This document shows, piece after piece, positions 1 through 8,438 of a stretch of 64,000 bases of DNA. Within the stretch, counting starts at the first letter, position 1, and each line of letters begins with the position of its first letter. The position numbers were made by a program, and so were the translations under genes. Source of the stretch: JASGDN01 sp049841275 (GTDB lineage Bacteria; Chloroflexota; Chloroflexia; Thermomicrobiales; UBA6265); the NCBI GenBank assembly GCA_049841275.1, contig JASGDN010000092.1, positions 1-64,000 of the forward strand, read 5' to 3'. The notes under the pieces are model-generated. The model saw only the letters and a program-made list of their open reading frames with translations, was not told where the DNA came from and did no database searches.

Positions 1-1
1 C

Positions 2-67
2 GCCCAGGCCTCCATTGCCGACGCGGTGCAGCGCGCGATCGAACTCTGCACCTCCGACACCGTCTGA
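2..67 (+). CDS. C-terminal end of an unidentified protein (partial)
   Basis: Only the last 21 codons of a gene entering from the left edge are present, ending with TGA at 65-67. The tail begins AQASIADAVQ and ends CTSDTV. This is too short to assign a family. A gap of about 120 bases separates it from the next gene on the same strand. Confidence 0.4.
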   Translation, partial: AQASIADAVQRAIELCTSDTV

Positions 68-188
68 GCGCGGACCGCTGGAAGATTTCTGGAAGATCGG
101 ATCGCTACAACAGCGTCATGGGTGGGAGCAGAGATCCCCTCCCTCGACAGTCCGTTGCGATTCGATACGTTTCGGAAGGAGCGTGACC

Positions 189-1094
189 GTGAAACAGGCG
201 CCTCGTTTGGTACTCGGTATTTGGTTCGCGATATCGATGACGGTCTTCGCCGTCGCAGGTGCATCGGCACAAGGGGCGACCGCCGCTGGCTCTCCGGGCG
301 CCGATTCGTCGCTCCTCGAGGGGCTTAGACTCCCTGTATTGGCTGGAACGTTCACCTCGTCGGGTCTCGATTTGCCGTCGGAAATTGCCGCCGGGCCAAC
401 ACTGGTCACGCTCGACAATCAGACCGACTCCTCCGTCAGTGTCACCTTCGGTCAAGTGCCGGACGATGTCTCGATCGAGGAATTCCAGCGTGTGGTCGAC
501 AGCGACGACGCGTTGCCGGCGTGGACCGCGAAGGCGGTCACCCCGGGTTCCGTCGATGCAGAACCGCACGCGACGGCAAGCATCGTCCTTGACTTCGCCC
601 CCGGCACCTGGACCGTCATCACCTCGACTGATCCGCACGTCGATGTCGCCGCGACGACCCTGGCCGCTACTGGCACGATGCAAGCGGGCTCAGCCGATGC
701 CATCCATGCCGATCTCACGGTTGCCATGGGTGAGTACACATTCGATTTCCCGGACCAGGTACCGGCTGGTCCCCAGATCTGGCGAGTCACCAATAACCAC
801 ACCATCCTCCACGATCTCGTCCTCTTCAAGACCCCCGATCCGGTCACGAAGGATGACGTGATGAACGGGCTGATGGCGGGAATGAACGGCACACCGGTGG
901 CCGGTGCGTTCAGTTTCGAGACGGCGATGCCGGTCGCCATCCTGCCGGTGATCTCTGGCGGTGAATCGGTCTGGGTCGAGGTGAACCTGGCGCCGGGCAA
1001 TTACGTGGCGATCTGCTTCCTCACCGATCCGGGGTCGGAGATGCCACACGCCGCCGCCGGAATGATCGACACGTTCGTGGTTCCCGCCTCGTAG
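189..1094 (+). CDS. exported cupredoxin-like protein
   Basis: A 301-residue secreted protein. The start chosen is GTG 189, seven bases after AAGGAG (176-181); an in-frame GTG at 183 is too close to that site. Residues 1-27 form a signal peptide ending in an AxA site (ASA, then Q28). The C-terminal third looks like a plastocyanin/cupredoxin fold, with possible copper ligands H204 or H208 (NNHTILHD), C276 (AICF), H287 and M292 (H-x4-M). The middle part resembles a second, degenerate beta-sandwich. The likely role is extracytoplasmic copper binding or electron transfer. It stands alone and is followed by a hairpin terminator. The copper-binding call is inference from ligand spacing. Confidence 0.65.
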   Translation: MKQAPRLVLGIWFAISMTVFAVAGASAQGATAAGSPGADSSLLEGLRLPVLAGTFTSSGLDLPSEIAAGPTLVTLDNQTDSSVSVTFGQVPDDVSIEEFQRVVDSDDALPAWTAKAVTPGSVDAEPHATASIVLDFAPGTWTVITSTDPHVDVAATTLAATGTMQAGSADAIHADLTVAMGEYTFDFPDQVPAGPQIWRVTNNHTILHDLVLFKTPDPVTKDDVMNGLMAGMNGTPVAGAFSFETAMPVAILPVISGGESVWVEVNLAPGNYVAICFLTDPGSEMPHAAAGMIDTFVVPAS

Positions 1095-1106
1095 GGAACA
1101 AGGTGA

Positions 1107-1138
1107 GCAGAGGCTCATGTCAGTGACGTGGCCTCTGC
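1107..1138 (+). terminator. hairpin after the cupredoxin gene
   Basis: GCAGAGGC (1107-1114) pairs with GCCTCTGC (1131-1138), and CATGTCA pairs with TGACGTG inside it, with one bulged T. The stem is about 15 bp. No T-run follows. Nothing convincing is coded between here and 1317. Confidence 0.6.
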
Positions 1139-1317
1139 CCACCTCGCCGCGCGGTGTGGCGGCATGTGATTCCAGGTTCGAACGGAACGGCACAAACGAT
1201 ACCGGCGCGTAGGCTCTCGTCCATGCCGGGTCTCCCCGCTGTTCCGCTGAGGCAGATCGTGCAAGGAGCAGGTCTGGCACACCTTCTTGTGGAAGAAGCG
1301 GCACGAGAACGCCGGGC

Positions 1318-3879
1318 TCACGCCGCCAACCGATTCCCTGCCTCGCCGAGTTCCCGCGCGAGGTAGGGAGCGGTAACGCTCACCGGAGACGCCGCCACAT
1401 TCTCCGGCGTCCCCGCCGCGACAATCCGCCCCCCGGCATCTCCTCCGCCCGGCCCCAGGTCGATCACCCAGTCCGCCTGCGCCACGATCGCCGTCTCATG
1501 CTCCACCAGCACCACCGTGTTCCCGGTATCCACCAGTCCTTGCAACACCGACATCAACAGATCCACATCAGCCGGATGCAGGCCGCTGGATGGTTCGTCA
1601 AGCACGTACAGCGTGTGCCCGCGCTTCGATCGCTGGAGTTCCGCAGCCAGCTTCACGCGCTGGGCCTCGCCGCCGGAAAGCGTCGTCGCGGGTTGCCCGA
1701 TCCGCAGATAATCGAGTCCGACCTGCTCCAGGACGCGAAGACTCCGCATCGCCGCCGGCACATCGTCCAGAAAGCCAGCCGCCTCCTCGACCGTCATCGC
1801 CAGCACATCGGCGATCGAACGCCCCTCGACCGTGACCTCCAGCGTCTCCGCGTTGTAGCGCGCGCCGTGGCAAACCGGACATGGCGCAGTCGCACCGGGC
1901 AAGAAAAGCATCTCGATCGCAATCTCGCCCGCACCCTGGCAGTATTCGCAGCGTCCGCCTTCGACGTTGAAGGAGAACCGCCCCGGCCCGTAGCCACGCG
2001 CCCGTGCCTCCCCGGTCGCGGCGAAGCGCTTCCGCACAGCATCGAAGAGCCCGGTGTACGTCGCCAGGTTGGAACGCGGCGTCCGTCCGATCGGCTTCTG
2101 ATCGACCGCCACCAGCCGATCGACCGCCTCCAGCCCCTCCGTTGGGACCCGCGCGGCAACGGACACCTCGTCGTCCGGGAAAAGCCCCTCGATGCTTTCC
2201 GCTCCATCATCGGCCTGGATGGTCTCCTCGCGGTCGGCAACGATCCGCGCCACGCCGACGTGGGCGCTCACCACCTCGGCCAGCACCCGGCTCACCAATG
2301 TCGACTTCCCGGAGCCGGATACGCCCGTCACCGCCGTCAGCACACCGAGCGGGAATCGCGCCTCTACCCCATGCAGGTTATGAAGCGTCACATCACGCAG
2401 CGTCAACCAGCCGGATGGCACGCGCGGTTCGCGACGCGCGGCCGGCTCTTCCGGGAAGAGGTAGCGACGCGTGACGGAATCCGGAGCGTCCGCAAGTCCG
2501 GCCACCGGCCCGCTGTAAAGGACTTGACCACCACGTTCCCCTGCCCCCGGCCCGACATCCACGATCCAGCCCGCTTGCCGGATCAGGTCGAGATTGTGCT
2601 CCACGATAAAGACGCCATTCCCCGCCCGGTGCAGGCGGTCGACCGCATCCAGCAACGCCTCCACATCGGCGGGATGCAGCCCGGCGGACGGTTCATCGAG
2701 CACGTAGAGCACGCCGAAGAGCCCGGAACGCAACTGCGTCGCCAGGCGCAGGCGTTGGAACTCGCCGCTGGAAAGCGTCGTCGTCGAGCGGTCGCTCCCC
2801 AGGTAGCCTAGTCCCAGTTGACGCAAGATGCCAATGCGGCCCTGCAGGTTCTCCACCAACGACAACGCCGCTTCCTCCTCTGCGGTCAGCGGCCCGCCTT
2901 CGGCCCGGCTCCGGATCGGTGCAATCGCGGCATCCAATGCCGCCGACAGCTCCGTGAGCGGCAATGCGGCCAGTTCGGTGATATCCCGCCCGGCGATCCG
3001 CACCGCCAGCGCCTCCGGCCGTAACCGCTTCCCGCCGCAGACCGGACACGGCGACGACACGAGGAAGCGCGCCGCCTTTGCCCGTAACGTGGGGCTCTGG
3101 GTCGTCGCGAAGGTATGCAGCACCCACCGGCGCGGACTCTGGTACGTTCCCTGATAGGGCCGGTGGATGCGATGCGCCTCCCGCTGTGCGTGGACCGTCA
3201 CGACCGGCGCCTCGTCCGTCGTGAGGATCCAGTCGCGATCGGTCTCCGGAAGGTCGCGCCACGGCCGATCGATGTCGTATCCCAGCTCCCCGAGAATATC
3301 GCGGTAGTTCTTGCCCTGCCATGCGCCCGGCCAGGCCGCGATCGCCCCGTCCCGAATGCTCAGCGACGGATCGGGCACCATGCTCGCCAGGTCGACGTCC
3401 TGCACGCGGCCCAATCCGTGGCAGTGAGGACATGCCCCGACCGTGGTGTTCGGTGAGAACGCATCCGAGTCGAGCCGCTCCGCCCCGGCCGGATATGTCC
3501 CGGCGCGCGAGAAGAGCATGCGCAGGACATTCGAGAGCTGGGTGATCGTCCCCACCGAAGATCGCGGATTGCTGCTCCCCCGCACCTGCTGCAAGGCGAC
3601 CGCCGGGGGCAGTCCCTCGATTTCCGCGACCTTCGGCACACCCACCTGTTCGAAAAGCCGCCGTGCGTAGGGCGCGACAGACTCGAGATAGCGACGCTGG
3701 GCCTCGGCGAAGATCGTCCCGAATGCCAGCGATGACTTCCCCGACCCGGAAACGCCCGTGAAGACGGCGATCCGGTCGCGGGGAATCGCCACATCGACGT
3801 GCTTCAGGTTGTGCTCCCGCGCGTCGTGGACGCGAACCATCACGTCATCGGGCGGGAAGTGTTCGTAAACGGGGTCCAT
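1318..3879 (-). CDS. class II UvrA-like ABC ATPase (excinuclease subunit A family)
   Basis: An 853-residue protein with two ABC ATPase modules. It has Walker A GVSGSGKSS at residues 42-50 and a second GVSGSGKST, with signatures LSSGEFQRLRLA and LSGGEAQRVKLA. The zinc-finger cysteines are CPHC/CPVC in the first half and CEYC/CPVC in the second. Canonical UvrA is about 940-970 residues. Here the segment after the first Walker A runs straight into the zinc-finger region, so the UvrB-binding domain appears to be missing, as in UvrA2/DrrC-type proteins. Such proteins act in DNA-damage tolerance or self-resistance to DNA-binding drugs rather than in core excision repair. The start MDPVYEHF is chosen because homology begins there; upstream codons look non-coding. 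It is convergent with the cupredoxin gene. Confidence 0.9.
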   Translation of the reverse strand: MDPVYEHFPPDDVMVRVHDAREHNLKHVDVAIPRDRIAVFTGVSGSGKSSLAFGTIFAEAQRRYLESVAPYARRLFEQVGVPKVAEIEGLPPAVALQQVRGSSNPRSSVGTITQLSNVLRMLFSRAGTYPAGAERLDSDAFSPNTTVGACPHCHGLGRVQDVDLASMVPDPSLSIRDGAIAAWPGAWQGKNYRDILGELGYDIDRPWRDLPETDRDWILTTDEAPVVTVHAQREAHRIHRPYQGTYQSPRRWVLHTFATTQSPTLRAKAARFLVSSPCPVCGGKRLRPEALAVRIAGRDITELAALPLTELSAALDAAIAPIRSRAEGGPLTAEEEAALSLVENLQGRIGILRQLGLGYLGSDRSTTTLSSGEFQRLRLATQLRSGLFGVLYVLDEPSAGLHPADVEALLDAVDRLHRAGNGVFIVEHNLDLIRQAGWIVDVGPGAGERGGQVLYSGPVAGLADAPDSVTRRYLFPEEPAARREPRVPSGWLTLRDVTLHNLHGVEARFPLGVLTAVTGVSGSGKSTLVSRVLAEVVSAHVGVARIVADREETIQADDGAESIEGLFPDDEVSVAARVPTEGLEAVDRLVAVDQKPIGRTPRSNLATYTGLFDAVRKRFAATGEARARGYGPGRFSFNVEGGRCEYCQGAGEIAIEMLFLPGATAPCPVCHGARYNAETLEVTVEGRSIADVLAMTVEEAAGFLDDVPAAMRSLRVLEQVGLDYLRIGQPATTLSGGEAQRVKLAAELQRSKRGHTLYVLDEPSSGLHPADVDLLMSVLQGLVDTGNTVVLVEHETAIVAQADWVIDLGPGGGDAGGRIVAAGTPENVAASPVSVTAPYLARELGEAGNRLAA

Positions 3880-4014
3880 GGTGGGGAGCCTTTGTCGCGT
3901 ACATCGTAGACCAGCGGCGACCCACCCTGCGCGGCTCGCCGCTCCACCATTCCACGTCCCGGCACCTGCGGTCAAGATGCGCCCCTGCCAACCACGCCAC
4001 ACTCCAGCCCAGGA

Positions 4015-4515
4015 TCAGGCGAGGCCCGTTCCTACCCGGCCTGGCAGAACGCCAAGCTGCCGCATCAAGGCAAACGTATCCATCAGGTGAAAGAGTTCGA
4101 CGCCCCGGCCGGCCTGGGTCCGAATCATGTGCATGTGCGGCACCGAGATCGCCTTCCCGGTCGGCGGGATCATCGGGGGGCCACCGGGCGGCAACAGCGG
4201 AGCCCGGAGTGGGCCGAGATGCGTGCCCGTCATCACGGAATGCATGGCAACCCAGTCCCCTTCCCCGATCACGACATCGACCGCGAAATGCAGGTCGGGA
4301 AACGCCGTGCGCATCGCCGCGATCGCAGCGCCGAGATGCGCCACGAAGTCCGCTTCATCCGGATGCTGGTGATCCGTCGCGCCGGCGCCGACAAGCTCGG
4401 GCAGGATAGAGAGGTTCCCCTGGTTGAACCCCTCCTCCAGCACGCGCACCGCCGCGGCCTTGTTGGCAGCGATCTGGTTCTGCCCCTCCTCCGGAATTCC
4501 GATCGTGACATCCAT
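4015..4515 (-). CDS. SnoaL-like / ester cyclase family protein
   Basis: A 166-residue cytoplasmic protein with the NTF2-like fold typical of SnoaL polyketide cyclases and 'ester cyclase' proteins. The opening helix is NKAAAVRVLEEGFNQGN, followed by AMRTAFPDLHFAVDVVIGEGDWVA and a GTHLG strand. ATG 4515 has GGAGG seven bases upstream. The gene is divergent from the TetR gene at 4577, with a 27-base palindrome between them, so it is probably that regulator's target. The substrate cannot be told from sequence; family members are often unassigned. Confidence 0.8.
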   Translation of the reverse strand: MDVTIGIPEEGQNQIAANKAAAVRVLEEGFNQGNLSILPELVGAGATDHQHPDEADFVAHLGAAIAAMRTAFPDLHFAVDVVIGEGDWVAMHSVMTGTHLGPLRAPLLPPGGPPMIPPTGKAISVPHMHMIRTQAGRGVELFHLMDTFALMRQLGVLPGRVGTGLA

Positions 4516-4529
4516 CGCCGCACCTCCAT

Positions 4530-4556
4530 ATTGATCCGAATCATGTTCCGATGAAT
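4530..4556. promoter_or_regulatory. palindromic operator between the SnoaL and TetR genes
   Basis: Imperfect 27-base palindrome: ATTGATCCGAA (4530-4540), 5-base centre, TTCCGATGAAT (4546-4556). Nine of eleven arm positions are symmetric (ATTnATCnGAA). It sits in the 61-base divergent gap between 4515 and 4577, the expected place for an autoregulating TetR operator. Confidence 0.6.
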
Positions 4557-4576
4557 TACCTGCTATGCTAGGGACC

Positions 4577-5281
4577 ATGCACGATGATGTCAAGCAGCCA
4601 TCCGAACCAGCGCGCCTGCGGCCCCGCACCTACGACGCTTCGCGAAGGCGAGCCGCCGCCAACGAGACCCGAACCGCCATCGTTCGCGCCGCCCACGAAC
4701 TCTTTCTTGAGCGGGGATTCCGCGCCACTACCATGACCGCAATCGCCGAGCGCGCGAACGTCGCCGTGGACACGATCTATGCCACCTGCGGCCGCAAGCC
4801 GGACATCCTGCGTGAATTGATAGAGCGCGCCATCTCCGGCGAAGACTCCCCGATCCCCTCCCTGCAGCGCGCCTACGTCCAGGAGATCGCCGCGATGCCC
4901 GACGCACCGGCCAAACTCCGCCGCTACGCCCGCGCCATTGCCGACATCCAGCCCCGCCTCGCTCCACTCGTCCACGTCCTGCAGGATGCCGCCACGACGG
5001 ACCCCACCCTCGCTCAGCTCTGGCAAGAGATCGCCGCCCGCCGTGCCTCCAACATGCGCCAGCTCGCCGCCGACCTTGCCGCGACCGGCCAGCTCCGGCA
5101 CGACCTGTCGATCGCAGATGCCGCCGACACGATCTGGGCAACCAACGGCCCGGAACTCTACACGCTGCTCGTTCTCCAACGCGGCTGGACGCTCGACCAC
5201 TTCGAGCAGTGGCTCGCGGACTCCTGGATCCGCCTCCTCCTCCAGCCCCCTCCGATCCAGGACGTCACGCCGGCCACTTGA
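4577..5281 (+). CDS. TetR-family transcriptional regulator
   Basis: A 234-residue TetR repressor. The N-terminal helix-turn-helix spans roughly residues 30-75: ETRTAIVRAAHELFLERGF, then TMTAIAERANVAVDTIYATCG. The rest is a helical ligand domain. ATG 4577 (MHDDVK) is preferred over ATG 4565, which lacks a better ribosome site. The gene is divergent from the SnoaL gene across the palindrome at 4530-4556. It is 31 bases upstream of the EamA exporter on the same strand, so regulator and exporter are probably co-transcribed and self-regulated. The ligand is unknown. Confidence 0.88.
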   Translation: MHDDVKQPSEPARLRPRTYDASRRRAAANETRTAIVRAAHELFLERGFRATTMTAIAERANVAVDTIYATCGRKPDILRELIERAISGEDSPIPSLQRAYVQEIAAMPDAPAKLRRYARAIADIQPRLAPLVHVLQDAATTDPTLAQLWQEIAARRASNMRQLAADLAATGQLRHDLSIADAADTIWATNGPELYTLLVLQRGWTLDHFEQWLADSWIRLLLQPPPIQDVTPAT

Positions 5282-5312
5282 CACGAACGCCGCTGCCCCC
5301 GATGGTCCACAC

Positions 5313-6290
5313 ATGAATGACCGCGCAACCCTCTCACCCGCGATACCGGACGATTCTCTCTTCGAGACCGAAGAAGGCCTGTCTCCCGAACCACCGAATC
5401 ACACCGCGATGGCCACCCACGGCCACTCGGCAGAAATGGAAGGGTTCGTCTTCGGGATGCTCGGCATCCTTGCGTTCAGCTTCACGCTGCCGCTGAGCCG
5501 GATCGCCTCGCCACAACTCGGCGGCCTGTTCGTCGGGATCGAACGTGCGGTGATCGCCACCGTGCTCGCGATCGCCTATCTCGGCATCCGACGCGAACCG
5601 TGGCCGGAACGGCACCTCTGGCGCGCGATCATCCTCGTCGCTCTCGGCACCGTACTCGGTTTCGGGCCACTCAGTTCGCTGGCGATGCAGTACCTTCCGG
5701 CCGCGCACGGGGTCGTCGTGATCGGCCTCCTTCCCGCCGCGACCGCTGCGATGGCCGTGCTGCGTGCGGGAGAACGACCGCCGAGGGCGTTCTGGCTGGC
5801 CTGCGCGGCGGGGGTCGTCTCCGTCCTGATCTTTGCGCTGACGCAGGGGGCGGGCAGCCTGCAGTGGGGCGACATCCTGCTGCTCGGCGCGGTGGTGATG
5901 GCAAGCCTCGGATATGCCGAAGGCGCGCAACTGACGCGCACGATGGGCGGACTCTCCGTCATCTCGTGGGCGCTGGTCTTCAGCACGCCCGTCCTGATCG
6001 CGCTCTCAGCCGCGATCTACGCCTGGCACGGGTGGCCGCAAGGCGATGCCCACGCCTGGTGGAGCATGCTCTACCTCGGAGCGGTCAGCATGTTTCTCGG
6101 TTTCCTGCCCTGGTACCGGGGCCTGGCTGTCGGCGGCGTCGCGAAAGTCGGGCAACTCCAACTCGTGCAGCCGGTGCTGAGCCTGATCTGGGCCGCGCTC
6201 CTGCTGGGCGAGCACATCGACCGCGGAACGGCACTCGCCTCCCTACTCGTCATCGCGAGTGCCGCGCTCAGCCGCCTCACCCGTCGCTGA
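5313..6290 (+). CDS. EamA/DMT-family membrane transporter
   Basis: A 325-residue inner-membrane protein of the drug/metabolite transporter superfamily, with about ten hydrophobic helices in two EamA repeats. Examples are GMLGILAFSFTLPLSRIAS early and GAVSMFLGFLPWYRGLAVGG in the second repeat. Start ATG 5313 gives a hydrophilic 40-residue N-terminus; ATG 5409 or 5439 are alternatives, and none has a clear ribosome site. It follows the TetR gene by 31 bases, so it probably exports whatever that repressor senses. The substrate is unknown. Confidence 0.8.
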   Translation: MNDRATLSPAIPDDSLFETEEGLSPEPPNHTAMATHGHSAEMEGFVFGMLGILAFSFTLPLSRIASPQLGGLFVGIERAVIATVLAIAYLGIRREPWPERHLWRAIILVALGTVLGFGPLSSLAMQYLPAAHGVVVIGLLPAATAAMAVLRAGERPPRAFWLACAAGVVSVLIFALTQGAGSLQWGDILLLGAVVMASLGYAEGAQLTRTMGGLSVISWALVFSTPVLIALSAAIYAWHGWPQGDAHAWWSMLYLGAVSMFLGFLPWYRGLAVGGVAKVGQLQLVQPVLSLIWAALLLGEHIDRGTALASLLVIASAALSRLTRR

Positions 6291-6438
6291 TTCCAGGCAG
6301 GTTCCCGGTATGGGTACCGCCACGGGACCGAAATGGGTATTGTTACCCATTCCCTTTTCACGGGCGACGGCGCACGATGAGCGTGGGCCTCAACATCGAC
6401 ACGCGTTCATTCCCGCATCTGCACCACGGAGAAGCCTC

Positions 6439-7632
6439 ATGCCCGAGACTCATCGCCTCGATCGCCGTGCCCTGCTCGCCATCGCTGCCGGAGGCAGCGT
6501 CAGCCTCACCCTCGGCAACACCGCCTTTGCCCGCCAGGACGCCTCACCGGAGGCCTCGCCCGCCGCATCCCCGGCAGAGGAAGGCGGAGGGCTTCCTCCC
6601 TTACCCGCGGGAGCAACACCTGTCGCCCAGGGCCTCTGGAATCCAGGAGACCTCGCGTTCGGTCCCGACGGCATCATCTATATCGCCGAAACCGGGGTCA
6701 CCGGGGGCGGCACAGACGCTCCCACCCAGGCCACGCCACTCCCGAACGGCACTCCCGTCACCGCCGCGCCACCCCTGGTCATGCCCCAGATCTCGACCGT
6801 CGCTCCGGATGGCACCCAGGCTGTCCTCACGACCGATATTGGCGGAGTCGGCATCGGTGTGACGGACCACGACGTCTACGTTTCGACTGGTGGCGGTTCG
6901 GTCGGGTCCGGATTCGCCCCCCTCCCGCAAGAGAACACGGTCAGCGCCTTCGACCTGATGACGAAGAAGAGCCGCGTCATCGCATCGCTCGGCCCGTACG
7001 AGGTGGAGCACAACCCGGACGGCCTCGACATCAACCCGAACCTCTACGGCCTCGCGACCGCAACCGATGGAACGCTGTACGTCGCGGACGCCGGCGGCAA
7101 CACCATCTACACGGTCAACCCGGAGAGCGGCGAGTTCGCGCTCTTCGCGGTCGTCCCGAACCTGACCGACCTCACCGGCGCGACGCCAACCGCCGAAGAA
7201 CAGGCGATGCAGCCCGGTCCGCGCCAACCCGTGCCAACTTCGATCGTGCTTGATGCGAACGGCACGGTCACGGTCACGCTCCTAGGCGAGATGTGGTCCG
7301 GCCCTTCGGTCCTGAACTTTACGCCCGATGGCAGCAGCTATACCGAAGGCGTCTCCGGGCTCTCGATGATCGTCAACTCGGCCCTGGGACCAGATGGCCT
7401 GCTCTACGTCTCCCAGCTTTCCGCCGACCTGAACACCGGCGCGCCGGGCGCAGTGCTGCGTATCAACAGCGATGGCACGGTCGAGCCGGTCGTGGAAGGG
7501 CTCTTCTTCCCGCACGGCATCGTCTTCAGTCCGGAGGGGCACCTCTTCGTCGCGACCAACGCGATCATCTCCGGGCCGGACGCGCCGCTCGGGATGGTCC
7601 TGCGGATCGACAACGTCGCCACTCCGGCGTAG
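6439..7632 (+). CDS. Tat-exported ScyD/ScyE-like beta-propeller protein
   Basis: A 397-residue secreted protein. The N-terminus has a twin-arginine signal (DRRALLAIAAGGS) and a linker of the ASPEASPAASPAEE type. The body is made of NHL/SMP-30-like blades: NPGDLAFGPDGIIYIAETG, LYGLATATDGTLYVADAGGN, SALGPDGLLYVSQL and FFPHGIVFSPEGHLFVAT. ScyD/ScyE-family proteins share this architecture; most, as here, have no proven enzyme activity. Start ATG 6439 has GGAGAAG just upstream. It is a single gene between two short intergenic regions and converges on the gene ending at 7727. Confidence 0.8.
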   Translation: MPETHRLDRRALLAIAAGGSVSLTLGNTAFARQDASPEASPAASPAEEGGGLPPLPAGATPVAQGLWNPGDLAFGPDGIIYIAETGVTGGGTDAPTQATPLPNGTPVTAAPPLVMPQISTVAPDGTQAVLTTDIGGVGIGVTDHDVYVSTGGGSVGSGFAPLPQENTVSAFDLMTKKSRVIASLGPYEVEHNPDGLDINPNLYGLATATDGTLYVADAGGNTIYTVNPESGEFALFAVVPNLTDLTGATPTAEEQAMQPGPRQPVPTSIVLDANGTVTVTLLGEMWSGPSVLNFTPDGSSYTEGVSGLSMIVNSALGPDGLLYVSQLSADLNTGAPGAVLRINSDGTVEPVVEGLFFPHGIVFSPEGHLFVATNAIISGPDAPLGMVLRIDNVATPA

Positions 7633-7653
7633 GCAACGCCTCCAGACATGCGA

Positions 7654-7685
7654 ATGGACGGCGCGAACGTATTCGCGCCGTCCAT
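7654..7685. terminator. perfect hairpin between convergent genes
   Basis: ATGGACGGCGCGAA (7654-7667) pairs perfectly with TTCGCGCCGTCCAT (7672-7685) around a CGTA loop, a 14-bp stem. It lies between gene ends at 7632 and 7727 and can serve both strands. There is no T-run. Confidence 0.75.
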
Positions 7686-7726
7686 CGTCATGAATGACCG
7701 CCAACCGCACCATAAAGGAAGGCTGG

Positions 7727-8284
7727 TCAGGGCGCCGGAGTCGCGGCGGATGCAGGTGCGGTTGTCAGGGCATCGTTCCATCGCTCGTAGCCGCATGCTT
7801 GCTGCCCGGCGAACGTCGCCCGGCCCAGCGCCGGGACGATCGTCCTGTCCCCGTTTATGAGCCGCTGGTGATCGAGGTGACCCCGATTCGCCGCCATGTC
7901 GCGATACCAGGCGAAAAGATCGCGATTCGCATCGTGCCACTCCTGTGCAGCAGGCGGCGGCATCAACGCATCCCAGTCTGACAGCAAGCTATCGAGCGAG
8001 GCGACAACGTCGTCCGCCTGCTCGTCGGTCAACGCGAGCACATCGCGATCGACCGTCTCCAGGATGGCGAGTCCCATGTTGTCCGCGATGAGCGCATTTG
8101 CCGCCCCGAAATACGCCGGAAGCCGGTCGCATCCGGAGGGATCTCCGGCTGACGGTGTCCCCAGCGACGGCGATCCAGTCTCGTCCGCGCGGGCAGAAAC
8201 GCCCGAGGCGACAAGCATGGACAACGCAATGATCGCCAGGGCACAGGCGTTCCCAGCCTGAACCAGCGCATCCGCGAGACGCAT
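7727..8284 (-). CDS. exported protein of unknown function
   Basis: A 185-residue protein. ATG 8284 (MRLADALVQ) has GAGGAG five bases upstream. Residues 12-32 form a signal peptide (ACALAIIALSMLVASGVSA), followed by a serine/proline-rich linker (ETGSPSLGTPSAG). The mature part is helical and acidic, with two cysteines (GCDRLP and ACGYERW) that could form a disulfide and a WHDANRDLFAWYRDMAA segment. I do not recognise the family. It lies downstream of the sigma/anti-sigma operon but beyond the hairpin at 8384-8409, so it is probably transcribed separately. Confidence 0.65.
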   Translation of the reverse strand: MRLADALVQAGNACALAIIALSMLVASGVSARADETGSPSLGTPSAGDPSGCDRLPAYFGAANALIADNMGLAILETVDRDVLALTDEQADDVVASLDSLLSDWDALMPPPAAQEWHDANRDLFAWYRDMAANRGHLDHQRLINGDRTIVPALGRATFAGQQACGYERWNDALTTAPASAATPAP

Positions 8285-8383
8285 TGAACTCCTCACCAAT
8301 CATCATCTGCCATCGGGACGAACCACCATATCGTCTCCATGCAGGATACGCCTCTGCACGCGGAGACGTTCCTCAAACAGGAA

Positions 8384-8409
8384 GCGGGCTGCCCTTTTGG
8401 GGGCAGCCC
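8384..8409 (-). terminator. terminator of the ECF sigma operon
   Basis: CGGGCTGCCC (8384-8393) pairs perfectly with GGGCAGCCCG (8400-8409) around TTTTGG. It lies 30 bases past the stop of the gene ending at 8439 on the minus strand. Confidence 0.7.
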
Positions 8410-8438
8410 GTCGCCTTCACACGGTATCGTACGAAGCA

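Noticed and set aside
1160..1200. GGTTCGAAC, resembling a tRNA T-loop
   Set aside because: No acceptor, D or anticodon stems can be formed around it.
1498..2811. Long plus-strand open frame of 437 codons opposite the UvrA-like gene
   Set aside because: Antisense shadow in high-GC DNA: composition is Arg/His-rich with no family motif, and the opposite strand carries clear ABC ATPase motifs.
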